Shown here one piece after another: positions 17,944-34,357 of a stretch of DNA of 64,000 nucleotides. The DNA is taken from assembly GCF_013466985.1 (NCBI RefSeq), contig NZ_CP059164.1:682001-746000 (forward strand), in the 5' to 3' direction. The notes under the pieces are model-generated. The model was given only the letters and a program-made list of their open reading frames with translations, did not search any database and was not told the origin of the DNA. The stretch is from Nocardioides ungokensis. GTDB taxonomy: Bacteria > Actinomycetota > Actinomycetes > Propionibacteriales > Nocardioidaceae. Both the position numbers and the translations under genes were made by a program. Each line of letters starts with the position of its first letter. Position 1 is the first letter of the stretch.

Positions 17944-19227
17944 GTGGGCGTGAAGATCCTGCACAGCTTCAAGATCCTCGGTCTGGTCTTCCTCTGCCTC
18001 CTACTGGCGGGCGTCTACCTGACCTACGGCATCTTCAGCAAGAAGTTCGTCGACTACGACACGGTCACGCTGGACACCTCGACCATCGGTCTCCAGCTGC
18101 CCTCCCGCGCCGACGTCAAGATCCGCGGCGTCATCGTCGGGGAGGTGCTCGGCTTCGACACCACGGCGGACGGCGCCCAGCTGAAGCTGGGCCTCTACCC
18201 CGACCAGATCGACACGATCCCGGCGAACGTCACCGGCTCGATCGTGCCCAAGACGCTGTTCGGCGAGAAGTACGTCTCCCTCGTGGTCCCCGACTCCCCG
18301 TCGTCCCAGCACATCGAGCCGGGCGCCACGATCAAGCGGACCCAGGTCGCGATCGAGGTCGAGAAGGTCCTCAACGACCTCTACCCGCTGCTGCGCACGG
18401 TGCAGCCGGCGGCGATCAACCAGACGCTCAACGCGCTCTCCACCGCCCTCGAGGGGCGCGGTGAGGAGCTCGGCAAGAACCTCGAGACCGTCGACAGCTA
18501 CCTCAAGCGGATCAACCCGCAGATCCCGCAGATCGTCGACGACCTGCGGCTGACGGCCAACGTCTCGGACACGTACTCCCAGGTGATGCCGCAGATCGCG
18601 CAGATCCTGCGCAACACCGTGAAGACCGCGGGCACGCTCAAGGACCGGTCGGCGAAGCTCAACGCGCTGTTCACCAACGTCACGGCGTTCTCGAACACCG
18701 CCCACGACTTCCTCCAGCAGAACGGCGACAACCTGATCCGGCTGAGCAAGGTCGGTGCCGAGCAGCTGCGGGTGTTCGCGAGGTACTCCCCGGAGTTCCC
18801 CTGCCTGACCAAGGGCATCGTGAACGCCGGCAAGCTGCAGGCCGAGGCGTTCCGCGGCTTCACCCTGCACATCGTGCTCGAGACGCTGCCCAACCAGCCG
18901 CGCGGCTACGGCGCGCAGGACGTGCCCCGCCTGGCCGACAACCGTGGGCCGAACTGCCTGCACCTCCCGAACCCGCCCTGGTCCCAGTCCAACCCCGTGC
19001 GCCACCAGCCCAACTTCAACGACGGCGTGGACGAGCCCACGGGCAAGGGCACCGACCGGGTGGCCCCGAACTACTACCGCGCCGACCTCGCCGGCAGCCG
19101 CCAGGAGTCGGCCTTGCTGAAGTCCCTTCTCGGTCCCGCGCTCGGTGAGAGCGCGGCCGACGTACCCGACCTGGGGGTCCTGCTCGTGGGACCCATGGCC
19201 CGCGGAGCGGAGGTGTCGCTGCGATGA
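17944..19227 (+). CDS. MCE family protein, position A
   Basis: 427 residues: one N-terminal membrane anchor (KILGLVFLCLLLAGVYLTYG), the MCE/MlaD domain (about 38-120, with DVKIRGVIVGEVLGF and GEKYVSLVV), then a long helical region, and a Pro/Asn-rich C-terminus. MCE proteins assemble into a hexamer that carries lipid across the envelope. GTG 17944 follows the permease stop by one base; GTG 17950 is an alternative. Stop overlaps the next start (ATGA). Confidence 0.9.
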   Translation: MGVKILHSFKILGLVFLCLLLAGVYLTYGIFSKKFVDYDTVTLDTSTIGLQLPSRADVKIRGVIVGEVLGFDTTADGAQLKLGLYPDQIDTIPANVTGSIVPKTLFGEKYVSLVVPDSPSSQHIEPGATIKRTQVAIEVEKVLNDLYPLLRTVQPAAINQTLNALSTALEGRGEELGKNLETVDSYLKRINPQIPQIVDDLRLTANVSDTYSQVMPQIAQILRNTVKTAGTLKDRSAKLNALFTNVTAFSNTAHDFLQQNGDNLIRLSKVGAEQLRVFARYSPEFPCLTKGIVNAGKLQAEAFRGFTLHIVLETLPNQPRGYGAQDVPRLADNRGPNCLHLPNPPWSQSNPVRHQPNFNDGVDEPTGKGTDRVAPNYYRADLAGSRQESALLKSLLGPALGESAADVPDLGVLLVGPMARGAEVSLR

Positions 19228-20267
19228 AGATCCTCGACAAGCGGACTGCCTCCGACCTCACCAAGCTGCTCATCTTCATCGTGGTCACCACGCTGGCGAC
19301 GAGCGTGCTGGTGATCACGATCGGCAACATCACCTTCGGCGGCAGCAAGGAGTACAAGGCCGAGTTCGTCGACGCGACCGGCGTCGTGAAGGGCGACGAC
19401 GTCCGGATCGCCGGCGTGAAGGTCGGCACGGTCAAGGACATCCAGATCGTCGACCGCGACCGCGCGATGGTGACCTTCTCGGTGCAGGACGAGACCTCGC
19501 TGAGCAAGGCGACGCACGTCGCGATCCGCTACCGCAACCTGGTCGGCCAGCGCTACCTCTCGCTGAGCCAGGAGATCGGCAACTCGGCGCGGCTCGCCGA
19601 GGGAGCCACCATCCCGGTGTCGCAGACCTCGCCCGCGCTGGACCTGACCGTGCTGTTCAACGGGTTCAAGCCGCTCTTCCAGGCGCTCTCGCCCTCCGAC
19701 ATCAACAAGCTGTCCTACGAGATCATCCAGGTCTTCCAGGGCGAGGGCGGCACCCTCGAGGGGCTGCTCTCCCACACCGCCTCGGTGACGTCGACGCTGG
19801 CGGACCGCGACAAGGTGATCGGCAGCCTGATCGACAACCTCAACCAGGTGCTCGACCACATCGGCGACCGGGACGACCAGCTCAGCTCGCTGATCAAGAC
19901 CTTCCGCACCTTCGTCGGCGGCCTGAAGAACGACCGCCAGGCCATCCTGGGCTCGCTCGACCAGATCTCGCAGCTCTCGGTGCAGACGGCCGGCCTGGTC
20001 TCCGGGATCCGGACGCCGTTCGTCGACGACATCAAGCAGCTGCGCAGCGTGGCCGGCACCCTCGACCGCAACAAGAGCGAGCTCGACCGCGCGCTGCAGG
20101 TCCTCCCGATCAAGCTGAACAAGGTGGGCCGCACCGCGATCTACGGCTCGTGGTTCAACTTCTACCTCTGCCACTTCCAGGGCCGGGTCCGGCTACCGGG
20201 CGGGAAGTCCCTCCCGGTCGACTACAACACCGGATCCGACCGCTGCGACCTGGGAGGGAACCAGTAA
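19224..20267 (+). CDS. MCE family protein, position B
   Basis: 347 residues. N-terminal anchor LLIFIVVTTLATSVLVITIG, MCE domain with DDVRIAGVKVGTVKDI and NLVGQRYLSLSQ, then coiled helices. The C-terminal pair of Cys (FYLCHFQG and DRCDLGG) resembles the conserved cysteines of mycobacterial MceB proteins. ATG overlaps the preceding stop, and its own TAA overlaps the next ATG. Confidence 0.9.
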   Translation: MKILDKRTASDLTKLLIFIVVTTLATSVLVITIGNITFGGSKEYKAEFVDATGVVKGDDVRIAGVKVGTVKDIQIVDRDRAMVTFSVQDETSLSKATHVAIRYRNLVGQRYLSLSQEIGNSARLAEGATIPVSQTSPALDLTVLFNGFKPLFQALSPSDINKLSYEIIQVFQGEGGTLEGLLSHTASVTSTLADRDKVIGSLIDNLNQVLDHIGDRDDQLSSLIKTFRTFVGGLKNDRQAILGSLDQISQLSVQTAGLVSGIRTPFVDDIKQLRSVAGTLDRNKSELDRALQVLPIKLNKVGRTAIYGSWFNFYLCHFQGRVRLPGGKSLPVDYNTGSDRCDLGGNQ

Positions 20268-21235
20268 TGAGCGTCCCGTTCCGCGAGCGGAACCCCGTCA
20301 TCGTCGGGGCCGTCAGCCTCGCCGTCATCGCGATGATGATCCTGGCCGCCTTCAAGGCCCAGGACCTGCCCCTGATCGGCGGCGGCGACACCTACTACGC
20401 CGCGTTCTCCGAGGCCGGTGGCCTGAAGGCCAACGACGAGGTCCGCATCGCCGGCGTCCGCGTCGGCAAGGTCGAGAGCGTCGAGCTCGACGGCGACCAC
20501 GTGAAGGTCGCCTTCCGGGTTGACACGAGCTCGCAGTTCGGCGACCAGACCCAGGCCGCGATCAAGGTCAAGACCCTGCTCGGCGCGATGTACCTCTCCC
20601 TCGAGCCGGCCGGCTCGGGTCAGCTGAGCGCGGGCAGCGAGATCCCGGTGGAGCGCACGAGCTCGCCGTTCGACGTCGTCGACGCCTTCTCGGGCCTCGC
20701 CAAGACCTCCGAGCAGATCAACACCGACCAGCTCGCGAAGTCGCTGACCACGCTGGCCGACCTGACCAGGAACACCCCCGAGGAGTTCCGCAGCGCCCTC
20801 GACGGGGTCTCCAGGCTCTCGTCCAACATCGCGTCCCGCGACGACCAGATCAACACCCTGCTGAAGAACCTCTCCCGCGTCTCCACGGTCCTCGATGCCC
20901 GCGACCAGGACATCGTCGGGCTGATGAAGGACTCCGACGTCCTCTTCCGGGCGCTGGTGCAGCGGCGGGAGGCGGTCCACAACCTGCTGGTCTCGACGTC
21001 CACCCTGTCCAAGGAGCTGACCGCGCTGGTGAAGCAGAGCCGAGCTGACCTCAAGCCCGCCCTGACCCACCTCGACTCCGTCGTGGCAGTGCTGAACAAG
21101 AACGAGGACAACCTCGACAACAGCCTGCGACTGATGGCGCCGTTCTACCGGGTGTTCGCCAACACCCTCGGCAACGGTCCGTGGTTCGACACCTACATCC
21201 AGAACCTCCCCCCGGTCCCGCAGGCGGGTGGCTGA
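20267..21235 (+). CDS. MCE family protein, position C
   Basis: 322 residues: short basic N-terminus MSVPFRERNP, anchor VIVGAVSLAVIAMMILAAF, MCE domain with DEVRIAGVRVGKVESVEL and LLGAMYLSLEPAG, and helical C-terminal part ending NGPWFDTYIQNLPPVP. Shorter than mycobacterial MceC (about 500) because the Pro-rich tail is missing. ATG 20267 shares a base with the previous stop. Confidence 0.9.
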   Translation: MSVPFRERNPVIVGAVSLAVIAMMILAAFKAQDLPLIGGGDTYYAAFSEAGGLKANDEVRIAGVRVGKVESVELDGDHVKVAFRVDTSSQFGDQTQAAIKVKTLLGAMYLSLEPAGSGQLSAGSEIPVERTSSPFDVVDAFSGLAKTSEQINTDQLAKSLTTLADLTRNTPEEFRSALDGVSRLSSNIASRDDQINTLLKNLSRVSTVLDARDQDIVGLMKDSDVLFRALVQRREAVHNLLVSTSTLSKELTALVKQSRADLKPALTHLDSVVAVLNKNEDNLDNSLRLMAPFYRVFANTLGNGPWFDTYIQNLPPVPQAGG

Positions 21236-21236
21236 C

Positions 21237-22370
21237 ATGACGAGGAAGATCATCGCCCCCGCCGTCATCCTGGCCCTCGTCATCGCCGCCGCGCTGGTGA
21301 TGTTCCACGGTGACGACCAGAAGACGCTGACCGCGAAGTTCCCGCGCACCATCTCGATCTACGAGGGCAGTGACGTGCGGGTGCTCGGTGTCCCGATCGG
21401 CAAGGTCGACTCGGTGACCCCGTCGGGCACCGACGTCGTGGTGACCATGTCCTACGACCCGTCGGTGAAGATCCCGGCCGACGCGAAGGCCGTCATCATC
21501 GCGCCGTCCATCGTCGGGGACCGCTACATCCAGCTCACCCCGACCTACGAGCAGGGCGACCAGGTGATGGCCGACGGGACCACGATCGGCCAGGACCGGA
21601 CCGCCGTACCTCTCGAGCTCGACCAGATCTACTCGTCGATGGACGACCTGACGGTCGCCCTCGGCCCCACCGGTGCCAACAAGGACGGCGCGTTGTCGGA
21701 CCTGCTGGAGTCGACCGCGAAGAACTTCGGCGGCGAGGGTGCGCAGTTCCACCAGACCATCCAGGACTTCAGCAAGCTGAGCGCCACCCTCGACGACAAC
21801 AAGGACGAGCTCTTCGGCTCCGCCGCCAAGCTCGAGGGCTTCATCGGCACCCTGGCCAAGAACGACAAGACGGTCCGCCAGTTCAACCAGTCGCTGGCCA
21901 ACGTCTCCTCGATGCTCTCCGGGGAGCGCCAGGAGCTGGCCGCCTCCCTGAAGAACCTCGCCGAGGCGATGGGCCAGGTGTCGAGCTTCGTGCGGGACAA
22001 CCGCGAGATCCTCGGCCGCAACATCTCCGGGCTCGACCGGGTCTCCAAGGTCCTGGTCCACCAGCGCGCCGCGCTGGACGAGGTGCTCAAGGACGCGCCG
22101 GTGGCCCTGAACAACCTGGCGCTGACCTACAACCCGCAGGCCGGCACCCTCGACACCCGCGCGAACCAGGGCGAGGTGGGCAACCAGATCGCCTCCGACC
22201 CGTCGGCGTTCCTGTGCTCGATCGTGGACCAGGCCGACACCAGCGGGAAGTCGTGCGACCTGATCAAGCAGGCGCTGCCCCGGACCGGCACGTTCGGCCA
22301 AGGGCCGGGCGCGACCGGGGGAGACGTCTACGACCCGACCCTGGGTGGACTCGTGGAGGCACAGCGATGA
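21237..22370 (+). CDS. MCE family protein, position D
   Basis: 377 residues. Anchor IIAPAVILALVIAAALVMF, MCE domain with SDVRVLGVPIGKVDSVTP and APSIVGDRYIQLTPTY, long helices, and C-terminal Cys pair in FLCSIVDQ/GKSCDLIKQ. ATG 21237 is preferred over GTG 21228, which lies inside the preceding gene. Stop overlaps the next ATG. Confidence 0.9.
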   Translation: MTRKIIAPAVILALVIAAALVMFHGDDQKTLTAKFPRTISIYEGSDVRVLGVPIGKVDSVTPSGTDVVVTMSYDPSVKIPADAKAVIIAPSIVGDRYIQLTPTYEQGDQVMADGTTIGQDRTAVPLELDQIYSSMDDLTVALGPTGANKDGALSDLLESTAKNFGGEGAQFHQTIQDFSKLSATLDDNKDELFGSAAKLEGFIGTLAKNDKTVRQFNQSLANVSSMLSGERQELAASLKNLAEAMGQVSSFVRDNREILGRNISGLDRVSKVLVHQRAALDEVLKDAPVALNNLALTYNPQAGTLDTRANQGEVGNQIASDPSAFLCSIVDQADTSGKSCDLIKQALPRTGTFGQGPGATGGDVYDPTLGGLVEAQR

Positions 22371-23770
22371 GGCGGCTCAAGCTGCTGCTCCTGCTGGTCG
22401 CCGGCTCGCTGGCGTTCAGCGGCTGCGGCTTCGACGTCTACAAGCTGCCGCTGCCCGGCGGCACCGACGTGGGCGACAACCCGATCACCGTGCACGTGAT
22501 GTTCCGCGACGTGCTGGACCTGGTGCCCAAGTCGACGGTCAAGGTGAACGACGTCAGCGTCGGCCAGGTCACCGACGTGTCGCTCGACGGCTACACCGCC
22601 GACGTGACGCTGCAGCTGCGGGGCGACACCAAGCTCCCCGACAACACCATCGCCACGATCCGGCAGACCAGCCTGCTCGGCGAGAAGTTCGTCTCCCTCG
22701 AGCCTCCGGCCCAGGGCGCCACCGGCACCCTGAGCACCGGCGACGTCATCGACCTCGACCACTCCGGTCGCAACCCGGAGGTCGAGGAGGTCCTCGGTGC
22801 GCTGAGCCTGCTGCTGAACGGCGGCGGTGTCGCGCAGCTGAAGACGATCGCGCACGAGCTCAACACGGCCCTCGAGGGGCGTGAGGGCTCCGCGAGGTCG
22901 GTGCTGACCCAGATCAAGACGCTGATGACGCAGCTCGACGACCACAAGGCCGAGATCGTCCACGCGATCGACTCCCTCAACGCCCTGGCGGTCTCGGTGC
23001 ACAAGCAGGAGGGCAGCATCGACGCGGCCCTCGGCGAGCTGCCGGGCGCCCTGACCTCGCTGGACAAGCAGCGCGGCGACCTGGTCAAGATGCTCCAGGC
23101 GCTCAACCGGCTCGGCGACGTCGGTGTCCGCGTGATCAAGGCGTCCAAGGACGCCACCATCGAGTCGGTCCGTCAGCTCGATCCGGTGCTGACCGAGCTC
23201 GCCGCCTCCGGCGACGACTTCGTGAAGTCCTTCAACGTCTTCCTCACCTACCCGTTCGTCGACGAGGTCGTCGGCCGGGACCCGCAGGTCGCCCGCAACC
23301 TCCACATGGGCGACTACACCAACCTCTCGATCCAGCTCGACCTGTCGGTGACCGGGGACAACAACGGCCCGACGGTGACGCCGCCGACGAACCTGCCGAG
23401 CCAGATCGACCCGACGGTGATCCTCGACAACGTCACCAAGTGCCTCAAGAGCGGGGACCCGACGAGCAAGGCCTGCAAGAAGGTGCTGGCGACCCCGTCG
23501 GAGCTCGCGAGCCTGGTCAAGGAGTGCAAGAAGAAGAAGAACCGCAAGAAGGACGTCTGCAAGCAGCTCAACGCGCTCCCGACCGGTGGTGGTGGGGGTG
23601 GGGGTCTGCCCACGTCGCTCCCGTCGCTGCCCGGCGTGGGCCGGGCCGGCTTCGGACCGACCACCTCGGCTGCGCAGACTGATCCCCGAGGGCCGACGAT
23701 GAGGCAGCTGATGGACGTCTACGACCCCGCCCTGGTGAGCCTGCTCGTCCCCGGGATGGTGATCCGATGA
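22367..23770 (+). CDS. MCE family lipoprotein, position E (LprN-like)
   Basis: 467 residues. The N-terminus is a lipoprotein signal: MRRLKLLLLLVAGSLAFSGC with lipobox AFSGC, so Cys20 should be lipidated and membrane-anchored. MCE domain with STVKVNDVSVGQVTDVSL and LLGEKFVSLEPP. Helices follow, then an unusual tail with four Cys and many Lys (CLKSGDPTSKACKK, CKKKKNRKKDVCKQL) and a Gly stretch. The fifth MCE gene is the lipoprotein in mycobacterial mce operons as well. ATG overlaps the preceding stop. Confidence 0.92.
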   Translation: MRRLKLLLLLVAGSLAFSGCGFDVYKLPLPGGTDVGDNPITVHVMFRDVLDLVPKSTVKVNDVSVGQVTDVSLDGYTADVTLQLRGDTKLPDNTIATIRQTSLLGEKFVSLEPPAQGATGTLSTGDVIDLDHSGRNPEVEEVLGALSLLLNGGGVAQLKTIAHELNTALEGREGSARSVLTQIKTLMTQLDDHKAEIVHAIDSLNALAVSVHKQEGSIDAALGELPGALTSLDKQRGDLVKMLQALNRLGDVGVRVIKASKDATIESVRQLDPVLTELAASGDDFVKSFNVFLTYPFVDEVVGRDPQVARNLHMGDYTNLSIQLDLSVTGDNNGPTVTPPTNLPSQIDPTVILDNVTKCLKSGDPTSKACKKVLATPSELASLVKECKKKKNRKKDVCKQLNALPTGGGGGGGLPTSLPSLPGVGRAGFGPTTSAAQTDPRGPTMRQLMDVYDPALVSLLVPGMVIR

Positions 23771-25080
23771 TCACGCGTCGCACCCGGATCCAGCTGATGG
23801 TGTTCGTCCTGATCACCCTGCTCGGCGTGAGCTACGTCGGCGCGCGCTACGCCCGGCTGGACCGGCTCGTGTTCGACGACTCCTACACGGTCGTCGCCCA
23901 CTTCGCGGACTCCGGTGGCATCTTCGCGGGTGCCGAGGTGTCCTACCGCGGGGTGCGGGCCGGTCAGGTGCAGAAGCTGCAGCTGACCGACCAGGGCGTG
24001 GACGTCTACATGGACATCGACAAGTCCTACGACACGATCCCGGCCGACGCCCTCGCGGTGGTCGGGAACCGTTCGGCGGTCGGTGAGCAGTACGTCGAGA
24101 TCCAGCCGCAGGTCGACAGCGGGCCCTACCTCCACAACGACTCCGAGATCGCGGTCGCCGACACCCGGACCCCCATCCCCACCCAGAAGCTGCTGGGGGA
24201 CATCTCCACGACCGTGGAGTCGGTGAACAAGAAGGCGCTGCGCACCAGCGTCCTCGAGCTGGGCAAGGCCTTCGGGGGCACCGGCAAGGACCTCCAGCGG
24301 ATCATCGACACCGGCAACTCGTTCATCCAGTCGGCCAACCAGAACTTCGACGTGACCACGGCGCTGATCAAGGACAGCAACACCGTCCTGAAGGGCCAGG
24401 TCGCCTCCGCCAGCGCGATCCGGACCTTCGCCCGCGACCTCTCGCTGTTCAGCGGGACCCTCGCCGGCAACGACCAGTCGCTCCGGGCGGTCATCGACAA
24501 CGGGTCGGCCACCGCGACCCAGCTGCGCACCTTCCTCGAGGACAACCGCGTCGACCTGGCCGAGCTGATCAACAACCTCGTGACCACGGGTGACGTCGTG
24601 GTCAAGCACATCCCCGGGATCGAGCAGATCCTGGTGATCTACCCCTACGTGGTCGAGGGCGGCTTCACGGTCGTCTCGAAGTCCCCCGACACCGGGCTCT
24701 ACGACGCGCACTTCGGGATGGTGCTCACCCAGGACCCGAAGGTCTGCGAGAGGGGCTACGAGAGCACCAACACGCGGCCCCCGCAGGACGGCAGCAACGC
24801 GCCGATGAACGTCCAGGCGCACTGTGGCGAGCCGGCCTCGGTCAGCAACGCGCGCGGCGCGCAGAACGCCCCCCGCGCCGGCGCGGCGTACCGCCCGCCG
24901 GCCGGGCCGCACTACCGCTCTCCGGTCGTGGCTTCCTACGACCCGGCGACGGGCAAGCTGTCCTGGGGTGGCAAGGTGGACCCGGCCCTGGGTTCACCTG
25001 GCACCCCGGCCCCCGCAACCCTTGGAGAGGAGTCGTGGAAGTGGCTGTTCCTCCAGCCCCTGGTCAAGACGCAGGAGTGA
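23767..25080 (+). CDS. MCE family protein, position F
   Basis: 437 residues. Anchor IQLMVFVLITLLGVSYVGAR, MCE domain with AEVSYRGVRAGQVQKLQL and VGEQYVEIQPQV, then helices and a disordered Pro/Ala C-terminus. It completes the set of six (A-F) needed for a hexameric MCE ring. ATGA overlap with the lipoprotein gene; overlaps the next gene by 46 bases if that starts at 25035. Confidence 0.9.
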   Translation: MITRRTRIQLMVFVLITLLGVSYVGARYARLDRLVFDDSYTVVAHFADSGGIFAGAEVSYRGVRAGQVQKLQLTDQGVDVYMDIDKSYDTIPADALAVVGNRSAVGEQYVEIQPQVDSGPYLHNDSEIAVADTRTPIPTQKLLGDISTTVESVNKKALRTSVLELGKAFGGTGKDLQRIIDTGNSFIQSANQNFDVTTALIKDSNTVLKGQVASASAIRTFARDLSLFSGTLAGNDQSLRAVIDNGSATATQLRTFLEDNRVDLAELINNLVTTGDVVVKHIPGIEQILVIYPYVVEGGFTVVSKSPDTGLYDAHFGMVLTQDPKVCERGYESTNTRPPQDGSNAPMNVQAHCGEPASVSNARGAQNAPRAGAAYRPPAGPHYRSPVVASYDPATGKLSWGGKVDPALGSPGTPAPATLGEESWKWLFLQPLVKTQE

Positions 25081-25661
25081 CGAGCAGCAGCGACATCGAC
25101 TCGCCGGCAACGGTGGAGTCGTCCACGGGGGAGCATTCCGGCTCCGCGACCTTCCGGGTCGTCGTGCTGGGCGTGCTTGTCGTTGTCCTGCTCGCTGCCT
25201 GCGGCACCCTCATCTGGCTGCTCGCCGGCCGTCGTGGGGAGGCCGATGACCTCCAGAGCTCGCGTGAGGCCGTGATGGCCCAGACCGACCAGTTCATGCT
25301 GCGCATGGGCACCTACGGGCCCGACCTGCTCGACGACAAGGGCCAGATGCCCGAGTACCGGAGCCGGGTCAAGGCCGTCATCACCCCGAAGTTCGCGACG
25401 TCGTTCGACCAGCAGGCCGGCACCGCCGAGCAGCTGGTGGCCCAGGCCGGGGTCTCGCGCCAGGCGCAGATCTTCGCCACCGGGGTCTCGGCGATCGACA
25501 GCGACTCGGCCACCGCCCTGGTCGCGGGCACCTTCACCGACACCTACAAGAAGGGCGGCCAGCAGCAACCGGTGCCGTTCCGGATCGAGGTGTCGCTGGT
25601 GAAGACCGACGGCAAGTGGCTCATCGACGACTTCACGCCCGTGACGGGAGGGTCCCAGTGA
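25035..25661 (+). CDS. Mce-associated membrane protein
   Basis: Up to 208 residues: a cytoplasmic Ser/Thr-rich N-terminus, one membrane span (FRVVVLGVLVVVLLAACGTL), and an extracytoplasmic domain ending GKWLIDDFTPVTGGSQ, the pattern of the small Mas proteins behind mycobacterial mce operons that stabilise the complex. GTG 25035 has GGAGAGGAG just upstream; GTG 25077, overlapping the mceF stop, is the alternative and would remove 14 residues. Its stop overlaps the next start. Confidence 0.8.
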   Translation: MEVAVPPAPGQDAGVTSSSDIDSPATVESSTGEHSGSATFRVVVLGVLVVVLLAACGTLIWLLAGRRGEADDLQSSREAVMAQTDQFMLRMGTYGPDLLDDKGQMPEYRSRVKAVITPKFATSFDQQAGTAEQLVAQAGVSRQAQIFATGVSAIDSDSATALVAGTFTDTYKKGGQQQPVPFRIEVSLVKTDGKWLIDDFTPVTGGSQ

Positions 25662-26458
25662 CCGAGCCGACGACCCCCAGCTGGTACGACCTGCTCGACG
25701 TCGCCCCTGACGCCTCTGAGGCCGAGATCCGGGCTGCCTGGAAGGTCGCGATCGCCGACCTCGACCCGACCGACCGCAGGTTCCGGGTGCGCAACCAGGC
25801 CGCGGAGGTGCTCCTGGACAAGAAGCGCCGCGCGGCGTACGACGCCGAGCTGGCGGCGCAGCGGAAGTCGGAGCAGCAGGAGACGGCCGAGCAGACGGGG
25901 GAGGACCGGGACGAGGAGCCCGGGGCCCCCGCGACGGGGACGGCGATCGGCGCCCCGCGCCGCGTCGTCCCGGCGTGGCTGCTCGCCGGAGTGGCCGTCC
26001 TGACCGCTGTGGCGGTGGGCGCCGCGGCGTGGGTCTACTTCGCGCTGCCCTCCGACGCCTCGGTCGAGGAGTCCACGCGGGCCGCGCAGAGCGCGGCCGA
26101 GCGGGCCGTGGGGCCGATCCTGTCCTACGACTACCGGCACCTCGACGAGGACCAGGCGGCGGCGGAGTCGTACATGACGTCGGGCTACCGGCAGAACTAC
26201 GACAAGCTGTTCGCGGTCGTGAAGCAGAACGCCCCCTCGACCAAGACCGTGGTGACCGGCAAGGTGATCAGCTCGGGCATCGTGAGGTCGGGCACCGACC
26301 GGGTCGAGGTGCTGCTCTTCGTCGACCAGTCGACCACCAACAAGCAGAACAAGGGCCCGGTCGTCTACAAGAACCAGGTCCGCGCGCAGATGGAGAAGGT
26401 CGGCGGCGACTGGCTGGTCGACTGCCTGATCACCACCCCCAACGGGTCCTGCGACTAG
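25658..26458 (+). CDS. Mce-associated protein with N-terminal J-domain-like module
   Basis: 266 residues. Residues about 5-65 (SWYDLLDVAPDASEAEIRAA to RRAAYDAELAA) follow the helix pattern of a DnaJ J domain, but the HPD triad that activates Hsp70 is absent: the loop reads IADLDPTDRR. A charged linker, one membrane span (AWLLAGVAVLTAVAVGAAAW) and a Mas-type extracytoplasmic domain (YDYRHLDEDQAAAESYMTSG to GGDWLVDCLITTP) follow. GTG 25658 overlaps the preceding stop, so it is the last gene of the Mce operon. The J-like part would face the cytoplasm, near the ATPase. Function unknown. Confidence 0.8.
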   Translation: MTEPTTPSWYDLLDVAPDASEAEIRAAWKVAIADLDPTDRRFRVRNQAAEVLLDKKRRAAYDAELAAQRKSEQQETAEQTGEDRDEEPGAPATGTAIGAPRRVVPAWLLAGVAVLTAVAVGAAAWVYFALPSDASVEESTRAAQSAAERAVGPILSYDYRHLDEDQAAAESYMTSGYRQNYDKLFAVVKQNAPSTKTVVTGKVISSGIVRSGTDRVEVLLFVDQSTTNKQNKGPVVYKNQVRAQMEKVGGDWLVDCLITTPNGSCD

Positions 26459-26567
26459 GGGGCCGCCTCGGCGCCCCGGACGGCGCCGTCGGCGCGGACA
26501 CTTGACCGGGGCGCCGTCGCGGTTCATCATCATCGGCAACGTCTCGCCCGTGAAGGTGCCGCCGGTA

Positions 26568-26596
26568 TTGTGTCGCGCCCTGTGTTGAGGTAACGT
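26568..26596 (+). promoter_or_regulatory. Putative rpoB promoter
   Basis: TTGTGT (26568-26573), 17-base spacer, TAACGT (26591-26596), giving a leader of about 95 bases before rpoB. The 239-base gap after the Mce operon has GC-rich inverted GGCGCC segments at its start that may help terminate the operon. No other feature seen there. Confidence 0.42.
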
Positions 26597-26697
26597 TGCG
26601 CTTTGCGCCTGCCCTCAAATGCGAATCGCCTGCCCGGTGGCTGATTTAGTGGTGGGCCGGCGCCATCCATGAGAGCGAACTCGTCGAAGGACACCTC

Positions 26698-30177
<3,480 letters not shown>

Positions 30178-30183
30178 GGCGAT

Positions 30184-30214
30184 CGGCAGTACGCCGCCCC
30201 GCGGCGTACTGCCG
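30184..30214 (+). other. Hairpin between rpoB and rpoC
   Basis: Perfect 14-bp arms CGGCAGTACGCCGC and GCGGCGTACTGCCG around CCC, 6 bases after the rpoB stop. No T run follows, so partial termination or an RNase processing site is more likely than full termination. Confidence 0.75.
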
Positions 30215-30267
30215 GCCCTCGGTCCACAGTCTTGATTCAACAGTTCTAACGAAGGACAACAGCCACC

Positions 30268-34164
<3,897 letters not shown>

Positions 34165-34209
34165 TCGCGTCAGCGATCAGCTCTGATTCCGGGAGCCAGA
34201 TCGAGCAAG

Positions 34210-34245
34210 CCAACGCCCGCCCACGCTTGCGTGGGCGGGCGTTGG
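34210..34245 (+). terminator. Terminator after rpoBC
   Basis: Perfect 16-bp arms CCAACGCCCGCCCACG and CGTGGGCGGGCGTTGG around loop CTTG. Very stable; only a weak T-rich tail. Confidence 0.88.
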
Positions 34246-34357
34246 TGCGTCGAGATCCAGTTCGGGACCCAGAACATCGAGGAGCCTTCGTCAGCCCGTG
34301 GCGGGCGGGAGGTGGTCTGGACTGCTTGCCGATCCAGCCGACCAGTCGCACTCTGGA

